A DNA stretch of 64,000 nt from Bugula neritina. Its lineage: Eukaryota > Bryozoa > Gymnolaemata > Cheilostomatida > Bugulidae. The translations under genes and the position numbers were made by a program. Shown piece after piece: positions 1 to 11,030 of the stretch (position 1 is its first letter; each line of letters starts with the position of its first letter). The notes under the pieces are model-generated. The model was not told where the DNA came from and made no database searches. It saw only the letters and a program-made list of their open reading frames with translations. The stretch covers positions 34,237,504-34,301,503 of the forward strand of contig OZ037765.1 of NCBI GenBank assembly GCA_964035545.1. Direction: 5' to 3'.

Positions 1-3000
1 AATTCAAGGGCTTAGCGCTACCACAATATGTCTACCAGCAGATGAATGTTGGTTTGCTAGAGTTGTTTTCCGATGAATTTGCTGTGATTAAAGTGAAGAA
101 AAATGGCGCCAATGTCTATCAAGATGGAATCTACACACAGCTGGTACACGACTACAAATCTAGAAAAGTGTCACTCCACGTGTCATCTAATGCTGCCAAC
201 ATCAGCAGAATGTGGGAGAGACTCATCACCACCAACAACAACATCCTTAGACATGTTCTAGAAACTTGGAAAGCGAGTAGACCAGTCACTACATGCTACT
301 GTGCTCACTGTCTTCTGCTAGGACTTCCTTGTCCTAATAAAGTGCTGAATCCTCTGTGGTGCAGTCTTCGCTCCTTGAAACATTCCACACCAACAAGTCC
401 CAGACTGTGCAGCGGATCTTCAACAACCCTGTGTGGTGATGAGGAGATACCCAGTGCTCTTCTGTATCCATGTACGTGTAATTTTATTTCAAAAAATAGT
501 TGATTTCTCTGTGGTTTATTTATCAACTTCTATTATTGGAATAATTTTTGTGGTAACTGACAGTTTTTCATTCTCCAGGCAGTCCTCTTTCTCCAGAAGA
601 AGCTGATAACATAAAAAAATGTGTCAACAAACTGAGATCTGCAAGAGAAGAAACTGCTTCAACTGTCCCTGGTAGGATCAGTTGTCTATCATAAACTGTT
701 ACTGTTAGAAGTAACATCCTTTGCCTGAGCTCAGTCATATGTAAACAGCAAAGGACAAAAACTCATGACCCTCAGTTATATAGGCTCTCTGCAAAAGCTC
801 ACACACCTTCAATTGTTTTAATTTATTTGTATATTTATTGACTGAAAAACACTCAAGTACTGATTCGATTCATTGTTTATAGTCCTTTTGATACTTAGTA
901 TCTGTTACTTAGCACTGAATATATCTCTTTTTCGTTTTATTTTAGAGATGGGTAGAGAAAAGAATTGGTTAACTCAAACTACCTCAGTCCTTGTTGAAAA
1001 CGACAACATCAGTGAATGCTCTGATGTTGAAGAGGAAGGATATGCTGACTTCACTAAAGATGACCTTGAACCTTTCATATCTCTAGTTGAGGGTATGCAG
1101 CTGAAACCTACCAACAATGAACCAGTGAAACAGCTGTTTGACAACGACCGACAGGTAAAACAAGTTTTTTGATTTCTTATTAGATCATTGATTAATATTT
1201 TTTTGATATTATGGCTCTTCATCTAATTTCTATTACATTTCATACTTGATTTGATTAATCCATTTTCTGTTGTCTACTTTTAGTAATATAAAATTGATTG
1301 GTTTGCAGGTTTATGCGATGAGTGACCCTGTTAGAGGTCGTGTCATGATCATAAACAATGAGAGATTCTTTAGAGATGATGGCAGTGAACTGACTGAGGC
1401 AACCCGAGATGGTTCATACATCGACTATGTTAACATCAAAACTCTGTTGAAAGACATGGGATTTGTTGTAGCCAATGAAGATGATCCTCTGTTTGACCTG
1501 AGTAAACAGGTTACTGTATCAATTTCTTATCTTTTCCTGTAGTTTATTCTCCCCAGGCTGTAGCTAGCTGTGATATAGCCTATAGCAAGTATTTTTACTG
1601 CAGAACCGAGGCATTGTATTCCAACAAATCTACAATAATATATTGTTAAATTGTATTCAAATTATTAGTTTTTCTCAGTTCTGAGTTTTAGTTTAGAAAC
1701 AGCAGCACTACTTAATAGTTCATCTTTGTTATAAATGTTTTAGTGTAACTTTGAAGCAGCTTTTGCTCGTGCGTAGAAACATTTACTTATCCAAACTTGA
1801 TTTTACACACCATTATATACTTTTATTTTGCCAGGAGATATTATCAGAAGTGAGGAAGGAGACCACCGACAAAGACCACAAAGATCTTGGCATGTTCATT
1901 CTAGTCATCATGTCACACGGAACTTCTGGAAACATCTTCTATGACAAATACTGTAAACCTGTCAACTTGTCAGAAGTCAAAGATTTACTCTCAGCTAGTA
2001 ACTTTCTTGCCATGAGAGGAAAACCCAAACTCATCATCTTCCATGCTTGTTCTGGCAGTGAGTAATGCAGAGTTGTTCGTCATGTTACTAGAACTAGCAG
2101 TTAGATTGCATAGTTTCCTATAACTATAACATTAATTAATTTAAGGAATCATTATTTTCAAGATGCCTTATGTTATTGGAGTATGCCTATGAGGAAGTGA
2201 GCTACACCTCATAACTGGAATCCAATAAACAGTGCTGTGTAATAGAGTTCTGCTTGTGAATCCAGTCCTAACTTATTACTTACCAACAAATCACAGAGTC
2301 TACATTATATGTATTTCATATACAGGCAGAGCTGACTTTGGTAATGCTGCACAGTCGCAAAGCCCAGACACCGTCTCACCACCAACGCCAACCCCTCTAC
2401 CCTCATCTTCTGCAACAGCTGGGAGTGAGTCTTCTGCAGGTCAAAATGTGTCTCCAAATATTCACTTTGATAAATTCACTCACCTAGATGCTGATGACTT
2501 CTACATTGTGAAGCCAAGTACAGAAAGTTAGTGAGAAGAAAATTATATTTGAGTTGACTAAAACTTTTATTGGTGCAAATTAAAATATTTGTTGCATGTA
2601 AATAAAACTATAGTAAGAATTAAATAGAAAGTATTTCACATATCAATTTGGCCTTCATATTTAACTGCTCATTTTCATGTGTTGCAGCTTACAAGGCTGG
2701 TAGGAATGAGAATTATGGTACCTGGTTTATCAGAATACTGGTGGCTACATTCTACTGACACAGCTGTCACAGAGATGTTAGTGAGCTGTTTAGGATAGTA
2801 AGTACTTCAGTATTACTCTTTGCATGATACTGTGGAGCGTGTTGAGTCATCAGCTTTATATTTCTCTTATATTTATACTTACAGATACAAGACAGAGTTA
2901 GACGAGTCAGTATTGCATATTGTAAGAAGACAGGAGATGAAGCAGCTGGTGGTAATGTACCTAATTGTCAGGAATGTACTTTCACTCACCTCAGAAAACT

Positions 3001-3043
3001 TTTCTTTTTTCCAAAGTTTCATGGCAGACAACTCCCACAGTGA
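1..3043 (+). CDS. Receptor A, 3' part: COR tail plus caspase domain (partial)
   Basis: Eight exons fit GT-AG rules and matching phases: <1-471, 579-671, 946-1154, 1309-1509, 1835-2057, 2326-2526, 2688-2797, 2885-3043; the reading frame starts at base 3. The first exon aligns throughout with the end of the Roc-COR exon of receptor B and has the same cysteine cluster (CYCAHC). An acidic linker follows. The caspase p20 begins with VYAMSDPVRGRVMIINNERF, like initiator caspases, with catalytic His in MSHGT (codon 1916-1918) and Cys in HACSGS (codon 2048-2050). The p10 part shows GTWFI. An in-frame TGA at 2756-2758 interrupts p10, yet the downstream exon remains open to a TGA at 3041-3043. Expected role is a cysteine protease fused to a ROCO GTPase. 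Whether this copy makes active protease is doubtful. The upstream exons lie outside the window. Confidence 0.82.
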
Positions 3044-3696
3044 GTGACGTCTGCAGCACATCACGTGTTCACATGCAGCAGACACAGACCTGCCATATTA
3101 GCTAGTTACTTGCAGCTGCTAGACAGACTTGTCATATGTCTTTTGATTTTATGCAATTATTTCTAATTCTATTAGTTTATATATTTTCTATGTACCTGTG
3201 ACATTATTTTTATTCTGCTAAGTTTCTTATACGTGCTTTTTAGTTTTACCAATTTTTTTGTAAACAATTGATAGACGTTATCACATATTGGTGATTAGTA
3301 GCCCTTTCATACTGTAAGACCTGATCAATATCTGCTGGGAGTGGAAAGTCATGCTTAGACTCCACATTTAGGTTATTAGTGAAATCAATAGCAACTTTTC
3401 CCATTACTGCTTTTTCAGTTTATTAGCTGCTATAAATAGAGACATGATGTGTTACACAAAGGATTTCATGAATATTTATATTACATAATATGTAAAAGTA
3501 TGATAGTAATAATAGGTAGCTTTTTCTTTGCTATGTACAAGCTATCAAATTATAGCTGTTGTAGTTAAACACTGACAGAAGGTAGCAGTATTTTAACTTC
3601 TGTTGTAACTGAAACCTCAGTGATCAGCCAATCAATATATAGTTGTGGTTTTACTGATTTCTTTTAGTTGCCACTTATGCAGTTTTTATATCAAAA
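3044..3696. other. 3' flank of receptor A, no gene seen
   Basis: AT-rich sequence after the receptor A stop. No open frame with family resemblance and no obvious repeat is visible. It probably holds the 3' UTR, but no polyadenylation site can be assigned with confidence. Confidence 0.4.
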
Positions 3697-3893
3697 GTGA
3701 TTGTATGTTTTTATAAATATATATTATATCTACCCGTACACTATACTATATCTACTCTATACTATACTATATCTACTCCTTACACTATACTATATCTACT
3801 CTATACACTATACTATATATACTCTACACACTATACTATATCTACTCTATATACTATACTATATCTATTCTATACACTATACTAGTACTGCAG
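3697..3893. repeat. 21-bp minisatellite, short array
   Basis: Roughly eight or nine imperfect copies of a 21-bp unit containing TATCTACTCTATACACTA. The same unit recurs at 44990-45099 and 46937-48325 at the equivalent place downstream of receptor B, so the array predates the segmental duplication. The open frames across it are by-products of a repeat length divisible by three. Confidence 0.85.
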
Positions 3894-4303
3894 GCTGCAT
3901 GTTTTTAGCATATATAAAAATGGAGCATTTAAAAGGCGGTTGTCCACTCGAATTCATATACGTGTGCAAAATAATTCTATTTGTTGACCCTTTGAGGGTC
4001 ACATGAATGTCAGCGGGGGGGGGGGGGGGATGGGGGCACATTCGGGGCTACCTGTTGGACAGCCCTGTTTTAAGCAACAAGCAATAAGTGTTTTAGGAGT
4101 TGTATTCCTTTCGAGTAAAAATTTACTTTGCTTCAGCTATGGTTTCAAACCAAAATTACAGTATTTAAAATATATAAAAAATTAAGTGTTTTCAAAAAAA
4201 AATTCACGAGTGAAATTTACTTTTAAAACTTAGTTTTTGAATATTTCTAATACGCGAACGGTAGGATAAAAACACTACCAAAGCAGTTCCGGCATAAAAA
4301 GTC
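3894..4303 (+). promoter_or_regulatory. NOL11 copy 1 upstream region, duplicated
   Basis: This stretch aligns with 48470-48882 upstream of NOL11 copy 2 (shared blocks such as AAAAGGCGGTTGTCCACTCG). A G-run lies at about 4014-4029. Just before the ATG both copies keep GCAGTTCCGGC, which contains an ETS-like TTCCGG core. A promoter and 5' UTR are likely here by position; no TATA box is obvious. Confidence 0.35.
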
Positions 4304-7300
4304 ATGGCTACTACCAGTAAAACAACCGCAACTACAATAAATGATACTTGGGCCATTGCTTCCTTTGCAAAGGCGAATGAATTTTTGGGATGCTCTTCAT
4401 TTGACACTAGCAATGTTATTTTGACAAATAGGCAGTCTATGTCAATATATAAGGTAGTATCTTTCATTTTCTGTAATGCTAATTTGAAGAATTTTTATAA
4501 ATATAATAATTATAATAATAATAATAAAATTAATATTGTTGTACTAGTAGTAGTACAGTACTACTAGACACTAGTATAAGTATAACTACAACCAGTAGTA
4601 GTTATAGTAGTATTAGTACTACTACAACTACTAGTAGTACTACTACTAGTACTAGTACTAAACGCTAAAACAGTAACCAGTGCCCAGTCCAGAGGCAGCA
4701 GACGTTGTAGTAGTACAGGTCCTACCAGTCTACCACTACTACTAGTACTAGTGGTAGACTGGTAGGACTTGTACTTTGACTTGCAGTAAAAGTACTACTT
4801 ATACGTAGTTACACTTTGACTTTCAGTATTTTTGCCATTAGTTTTAGTGTTCGTAGTACTAGTACAACTAGTACTACTACTAAATCTAGTTTATTTCTAA
4901 CAGTAGCTGACAAACTCTAGTAACTTAAACTGGTGTGGGTATATCTAAACTAAGATTGGTAAGTACACAATTTTAGTTAGGCACTGTAACACTAATTATT
5001 AGTTAGAGTCTACTTAATGACTTGTATTTGTACGAATAGTGATAATCACAGTATGAGTATGAATAACTCAATAACTAATAACTATAAGTATAAGCAAAGC
5101 TAAGTTAAAGTGTTTTACTTTTAGTAAAATTAAGTAACAAACCACTATAACTGACTAAGCACTCAGTCAAAGTCATTTACGGTCGCTAGAAAGTGAAATG
5201 TGCTATAATAGTACAGTCAATTCAGCATAGTGACGCCGAGTCAAGCAGTTATTAATTATTATGATAATCGATCTAAATACGCAGGAATTTTTTTTCAACT
5301 TGATTTTGAATTGACTAATTCGTAATAACTATAAGTATTGGATTAAATCAGTTAATACTCGCGTTTTAATTAAGCCTTTCGGTGAATGGCACTGATTCCT
5401 AATACATATTTAAAGTAAATTTCAGTGATAACTATTGAGTATTGAAATGTGATGACACACATTTACTAACTTAGCCTTTAATTATTTTAAAATTTATTTT
5501 ATTCATACTCGGTCGTTGAGTAATTAGCATAAATCAATCACTGTAGTTCAATTCTAAATCATACTCAATCACGATAACCTTTATGTTTTTGCTAAACTAA
5601 ATCTAAATGGCCTTAAAATTTATGCCATGATGAGTTGTTTGTATCGCTTTTAAAATGATTTTAGAATTTTGCTATCAAGTTGAGAAAATAAATTTAGTTA
5701 TTTCAGAGTTTCTTCGGCCTGGATGAGTATTCTCTGCAGTAGAGCCTCTTTCTCATATAATTCACTGCGGAATAAATTATTACTGAAAGTTAAGGCAATA
5801 ATAACTCAACATGTGTTTTTATGCTTCATTCATGAGAGTAGTTCTCTGTTTAGAATATTATTAAATACTAGAGTTTGAGTTGTGATAAACTTAGGTGAGT
5901 GATCAGCAGACAGTATCAAGTTGTACTCTCAAATCAGAGAGCAGTTTCTGTCTGCCTGTGGTTTATGATCACGAAGAAGAACATTATGTTGGTTTGGTTG
6001 AGAATCTTGGAAAGAAGAGACTTTGTGTCTGGACAAATGAACTTTCTAACTACAAGGACTGGAAGAAGAAACTGGTAAATCTCTCACTTTGAATATTTCA
6101 CTTGTTTTGTGATTTATAAGATAATATGTTTACAATAACACAATTTGTTGGTCATTTGGTGGAGTATATTTATAGCATTGGAAATGTTGAAGTAGTGAGA
6201 ATAGAATATAGAGAATGATAACCTAATAATGGTTGGTTCATAATACAAGTGTAACTGTTGTAGTTATCAACTGAGGTGACTGAACTGGTAGAAGTAGAGA
6301 AGACAGAACCACTGGTGGTCACATCTAATAACTGTGTGTGCTGGTTGTCTCATGTGGAGGACACTTCACTGTCTGTCCATCTGCTGCCTCCAGATCTGAG
6401 AGATGCTGACGTGGAGATTAGTCAGTTTAAAAGTTACAGTTGGAGTAATAGAACTGAGATTGTCTACATTGTGACTGTTGATGTGAGTATCTCAATGTGT
6501 CAGTGTGGTGTCACAATGTGTCAGTATGGTGTCACAATGTGTCAGTATGATGTCACAATGTGTCAGTATGATGTCACAGTAATCAGTATGGTGTCACAAT
6601 GTGTCAGTATGGTGTCTCACCTAATAAGTAGAGTGTCACAGTAGAGTGTCACAGTAGAGTGTCACAGTAGAGTGTCACAGTAGAGTGTCACAGTAGAGTG
6701 TCACAGTAGAGTGTCACAGTAGAGTGTCACAGTGGAGTGTCGCAGTAGAGTGTCGCAATAGGGTGTCGCGGTAGAGTGTCGCGATAGAGTGTCACAGTAG
6801 AGTGTCACAGTAGAGTGTCACAGTTGTTGACATGCATCATAATCATTGCTGTTGAAATATCTACAGTTTCTGTTGTGTTATTTCAGGGACAACACCTTGT
6901 ATATAAGTTACAGTTCAACGACAAGCAGGTGTTTGGCAAGTCTACGCAGGTGTTTCTCAACTACACAGATGTGACATCAGTGTGTAGAGTTGTCCCTCAT
7001 GCTGAGCCTAATTACATTGCTACTAGTGAGTCTGATACTATTGAATATATACTGTGTCTCTGTATGACGTCACCTTTACAATAACCAGTTTATCTGAAAT
7101 ACTCTATACAGGTGGTAAGGGTGAGATACTATACTCTACCGGTACATCTGAAGAAGTTATTTCCTCTCTCAACTCACAGTTTTCTACTCAGTGTGTCTCT
7201 CTTCACCTACTAGACTCTGACCAGCTTCTCATTGCAACATCTCACAGCTCTACGAATACAGGCTAGTATATAGTTTACCTTTTCTGAAGATGATTGTTCT

Positions 7301-8853
7301 AGTAAAGTAGTTCTACTGTAACTGTATGCCTCCTTTACTTGAATATGAGTAGATGTAATCCCATCAGTGTAGCTGTACTCATAGCACCTGTTTAGACGTG
7401 TCACAGCTCAAGTATGGTGACATGTGCTGGTCTTGTAGGTGTCTTACTTATATTCAGTATCAAGTTCAGAACTACGAGGGTTCTAAAGAGTCTGGACAGT
7501 GAGCTCTACGGTGATAAACCTGTGACTCTTCTACCTCCATACATACTGACTCACACGGAGAGCTCATTGCAGGCTCACTCATATAAGTACAGCAAGTTGA
7601 CACTAAGGAGCATGATTGGCAGTTTGAGACTGTCTGCTGATTCTGAGTTGGTGAGTCACCAGGTTATTCAGTGAGTTATCAGGTTATTCAGTGAGTCACC
7701 AGGTTATTCAGTGAGTTACCAGGTTATTCAGTGAGTCACCAGGTTATTCACTGAGTCACCAGGTTATTCAGTGAGTTGCCAGGTTATTCAGTGAGTCACC
7801 AGGTTATTCAGTAAGTCACCAGGTTATTCAGTGAGTTACCAGGTTATTCAGTGAGTCACCAGGTTATTCAGTGAGTTACCAGGTTATTCAGTGAGTTACC
7901 AGGTTATTCAGTGAGTCACCAGGTTATTCAGTGAGTTACCAGGTTATTCAGTGAGTTACCAGGTTATTCAGTGAGTTACCAGGTTATTCAGTGAGTTACC
8001 AGGTTATTCAGTGAGTTACCAGGTTATTCAGTGAGTTACCAGGTTATTCAGTGAGTCACTCAAGAGAAGCTGTACTAAATCATGGTAGCGTTAACCTTCT
8101 GCATTTGTTTCTAATAATATTCAACTCTCTCTTTTAGACTAAAGCTGAAGAACTCAACTCCTGTATGAAGTATTTAGAAACTCAAGCTACGGTGTGTAGG
8201 TGCGATGTTGAGTAGATATCAGTACATTCCAGTCACAGACATCTTCTATCTTCAAATCTGTATCTTGAGAGTAGCCCAGTATACTCTGAACTTTAACCTC
8301 TTAGTGCACATAACTCCCTGACTACTGTTCTACTTGAGATTTTATGTTTAGAATGGACAAGAGTTGGTGGAAGAGTTGGCCAAGTATGATAGGAGTTTGT
8401 TATTAGAAGTTGTGCTCCCCTATACATCCCTAACCTCCATGAGATGGAGCTCCGCTGTGGTTCTAAGACTACTCAGTTATCTTACCTTACCTTCACAGTG
8501 AGTTACTATATACTACTCTACTCAGTTACTCTCACACTGAGTTACTATATACTACTCTACTCAGTTACTCTCACACTGAGCTACTATATACTACTCTACT
8601 CAGTTACTCTCACACTGAGTCACTATATTACTCTACCCAGTTACTCTCACACTAAGTTACTATATACTACTCTAGTATCTACTCAGTCAAGTAGTGTGTT
8701 TATATGTTTTCAGTAAAATATAGTTTGGCTAAACGTAATTTCACAAAGTTCTCTGCACCATAAAACCAATTTGTTCTGTGATGAGTTTCTAGGCTCTTCT
8801 CAGAATCTATTCATTTATATTCTACTTCAAGAGCATTGAATAACTGGCAGCAA
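4304..8853 (+). CDS. NOL11: NOL11-like nucleolar protein, copy 1
   Basis: Exons: 4304-4453, 5895-6074, 6264-6482, 6887-7025, 7112-7261, 7439-7650, 8138-8191, 8352-8497, 8793-8853, all phase-compatible, about 436 codons. The order of conserved segments follows NOL11: SIYKVSDQ near residue 48, then LCVWTNE, then LSTEV...TEPLVV, then IFSIKF. In vertebrates NOL11 is a t-UTP/SSU-processome component needed for rDNA transcription and early 18S pre-rRNA processing in the nucleolus, with an N-terminal beta-propeller. Vertebrate NOL11 is about 720 residues, so the C-terminal exons are unresolved, diverged or lost; a possible tail near 8990-9076 could not be joined in phase. Intron 5 appears to use a GC donor (7262-7263). 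Several introns carry tandem repeats. Confidence 0.65.
4500..4890. repeat. ACT/AGT-rich trinucleotide tract with a hairpin, in intron 1
   Basis: Dense (ACT)n/(AGT)n sequence with many ACTAGT palindromes inside intron 1 of NOL11 copy 1. Arms at 4719-4736 and 4751-4768 (GTCCTACCAGTCTACCAC and its complement) form a perfect 18-bp inverted repeat with a 14-nt loop. NOL11 copy 2 has a related but rearranged tract at 49100-49350. Confidence 0.8.
4891..5894. other. Remainder of NOL11 copy 1 intron 1
   Basis: AT-rich intronic DNA that aligns almost end to end with 49440-50443 in copy 2, with scattered substitutions and small indels. No exon-like frame is seen. Confidence 0.6.
6483..6830. repeat. Tandem repeats in NOL11 copy 1 intron 3
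   Basis: Two adjoining arrays: a unit related to TGTCAGTATGGTGTCACAA (about 6497-6615), then a 13-bp unit CAGTAGAGTGTCA (about 6627-6825) repeated about fifteen times. The first array begins at the donor GTGAGTATC. Copy 2 has the same families at 51033-51420 with different copy numbers. Confidence 0.85.
7651..8056. repeat. 20-bp minisatellite at the exon 6 donor of NOL11 copy 1
   Basis: About twenty head-to-tail copies of GAGTCACCAGGTTATTCAGT, alternating GAGTCACC and GAGTTACC. The array starts exactly at the donor GTGAGTCACC, so each unit duplicates a potential splice-donor-like GTGAGT. Copy 2 carries the same repeat at 52244-52680. No spacers are present, so it is not a CRISPR array. Confidence 0.9.
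8498..8700. repeat. About 40-bp tandem repeat at the exon 8 donor of NOL11 copy 1
   Basis: Four to five imperfect copies of a unit containing CTCACACTGAGTTACTATA, again beginning at the splice donor (GTGAGTTAC). Copy 2 lacks this array; its equivalent segment is replaced by unrelated sequence. Confidence 0.8.
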
Positions 8854-9055
8854 GTAGTGATGAAGTGAGTTGAACTCAGAACTCTTTCAGAGAAGGTATG
8901 AATCCACTCTAAAAGGTGGAGTTACTTCCCCCATTCCTCAATATGTATTACATGTGTCTACCTTTTCCTTCTTTGATATATTCTGCACAGAGTATCTCCT
9001 CTGTCTCTTGATACCAGCTGCTGAAATTCTCTTTTACTGGCTGTTTGAGAGTTGG

Positions 9056-9285
9056 CAGTGTGGTGTTGCTAGGTGACACTGTGTTGCTAGGTGATAGTGT
9101 GTTGCTAGGTGGCAGTGTGTTGCTAGGCGACACTGTGTTGCTAGGTGGCAGTGTGTTGCTAAGTGACACTGTGTTGCTAGGTGACACTGTGTTGCTAGGT
9201 GGTAGTGTGTTGCTAGGTGATAAGTGTGTTGCTAGGTGACGGTGTGTTGCTAGGTGATATTGTGTTGCTAGGTGATGCCGTGTAG
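9056..9285. repeat. 18-bp minisatellite downstream of the NOL11 copy 1 exons
   Basis: About thirteen copies of TGTTGCTAGGTGACAG-type units of about 18 bp with GACACT, GATAGT and GGCAGT variants. The homologous array after copy 2 is at 53236-53520. Open frames on both strands here are repeat artefacts. Confidence 0.88.
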
Positions 9286-9300
9286 TAACTAACTGTACTA

Positions 9301-9430
9301 TTGAAGGAGAGATACCTTGGAGTATTTATATGTTTGACTCACTGTTACAAGTTCATAGGACTTGCTTGATATCATGTGCAAGTCCTTTGAAGTTGACTTC
9401 TGAGTTGACAGAACAGTAAACCACCAATTC
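9301..9430 (-). repeat. Dispersed sequence shared with the MULE-like element
   Basis: Read on the minus strand, this segment aligns with 20440-20590 inside the MULE-like element, including a nearly exact block of about 70 bp (CAACTTCAAAGGACTTGCAC and flanks). A third copy is at 53570-53690 after NOL11 copy 2. In one frame all copies could encode VNFKGLAH...KQVL followed by TGA. It may be an exon, a UTR or a small mobile repeat. Confidence 0.6.
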
Positions 9431-10737
9431 AGTCACATGACTACAATCTACTCAGTAGTAATCTGTACTAGAATATATTCTATCATTACATCTCAATACT
9501 TACATCAACTGTTTAGTACGTCGCTAACAACAGGCATTACATGTATTTAGTTATTTGTATTATGTAATTAGTGAGTGACATTGCAACTATCCAACAGTTT
9601 AGTCTAACTGAGCTTTGAAATATCTTAGAATACTTAATTTTACATGAAACTTGTGTATGATTCAAGTTGTCACATGTTTAATGTTAGGTCACATGCCTGT
9701 CACCTTGACTTCATACTTTGTATACTAGCTAACTCTGATATCTATGAGCTAATGTAAACATAGCTATACCTATGATAAGGTGGCCATGGTAGACACGTGA
9801 CGTGCTGCAGACGTCGTTAGCTTGGGTGCTATCAAAAGGTGAAGAACGGATTTATGAGCTGAGTGAAGTTATGTTAGTACTGTAGTACTCTGTTGGAGTT
9901 GTGTTTTCTCAGTCAGTAATGAACTTCGTTCAAACTGACTGCGGGAATGCTGCATCTCACCGCTTGACAACTGAATTCAACTTAAGGTATTAACTAACAT
10001 TTACGTAATCTTGAGTGACACTGTGTCTATTTGAATATATAACTACTAAACTATGTTATCTATGAGCTAAACTATATGCTATAAACTATATGAGCTAATG
10101 TAAACATAGCTATATACCGTAAACTATGATAAGGTAGCCATGGTATGCTATACATTATACATTCTGTAGGTAACAACACAGCAGGGTAGTTCAACTGTAG
10201 CTAATGTAAGGTACAGAGTAGACAGTGTGACAGACTCTGTATACTAACAGGTATAACTATATGTACTTAAAGTTTAAACTTCTCATTCCATCACCTGATT
10301 ACATAATAGTTGATTACATGTATATTAATTTAGTATCTGTTATATAATAAATTCATGTACAATAACTGTTGAGTGTTTTGGTGAGAATGTAACTTGAAAT
10401 TTATTTGACTAACTTTTCCTAAACCCCTCAATCCAAACCTAAACCCCCTCCCAACTCCCCAAACTCAATATTGTAAATGTTCCACCTATTAAATGCCATC
10501 AACTTTTTCACTGATAGTCTAAACACAATATTCTCCTAAATTCTGAGAATAGCAAGTTTATTGTTATACTCTAATGACTATACTGTAGTTATATTACATG
10601 TAAACTGTATACACTATCATATCTACAACTAACCCTGCTATATATATTACCAGTCACTATACAGCTATTCACATCTGTCACTAGTATGTCAACTGCAAGT
10701 TTTCCTGTTGGCTGGTTGCCAAAAGTCTTCTATAAAC
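9431..10737. other. Intergenic region between NOL11 copy 1 and the receptor B leader
   Basis: AT-rich, with local near-duplications (for example GATAAGGTGGCCATGGTA at about 9775 and GATAAGGTAGCCATGGTA at about 10128) and a CCCC-rich patch at 10430-10465. No convincing exon is seen. The first part aligns with 53690-53860. Confidence 0.4.
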
Positions 10738-11030
10738 GAGAACTGATATCAAAGAGTATACATAGCTTGAGTGGGTATCATTATTCTGAGGGTAACAAAA
10801 GCCAATACCAAAGAGCATAATTTCAACAACCTATCACGTGATCATATAAACACTATTACTTGCAGTGCAGCACTAACTAGCACACACTAAGAGGGAAGTC
10901 ACTTATCCCTTCCTAGACATAGTGAGAAGATAATCAAGTTAGTTTATGGAGGATATTATGTAACATATGCAGATGGTGAAGAGTATCTCAACTCACCTGC
11001 TGACTTCATTTTAATTCACTGTAAGTACAA
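10738..11030 (+). promoter_or_regulatory. Receptor B leader exon and putative promoter, copy i
   Basis: This block of about 290 bp is repeated at 12345-12656 and 56385-56660. It contains a palindromic E-box (ATCACGTGAT, about 10846) followed by ATATAAA, and an exon-like frame at about 10892-11020 ending in a GTAAGT donor with phase 1. The frame encodes [20 protein letters not shown] and more, and joins in phase to the N-cap exon at 14445. No in-frame ATG precedes it, so translation may start in an unseen upstream exon or the exon may be untranslated. Confidence 0.5.

Noticed and set aside
2756-2758. TGA as a selenocysteine codon
   Set aside because: The aligned residue in receptor B is not Cys and no SECIS-like element was recognised downstream; a nonsense change or sequence error is simpler.
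7651-8056. Regular 20-bp repeats as a possible CRISPR array
   Set aside because: Units are head to tail without spacers, in an intron of a eukaryotic gene, and no cas genes are present.
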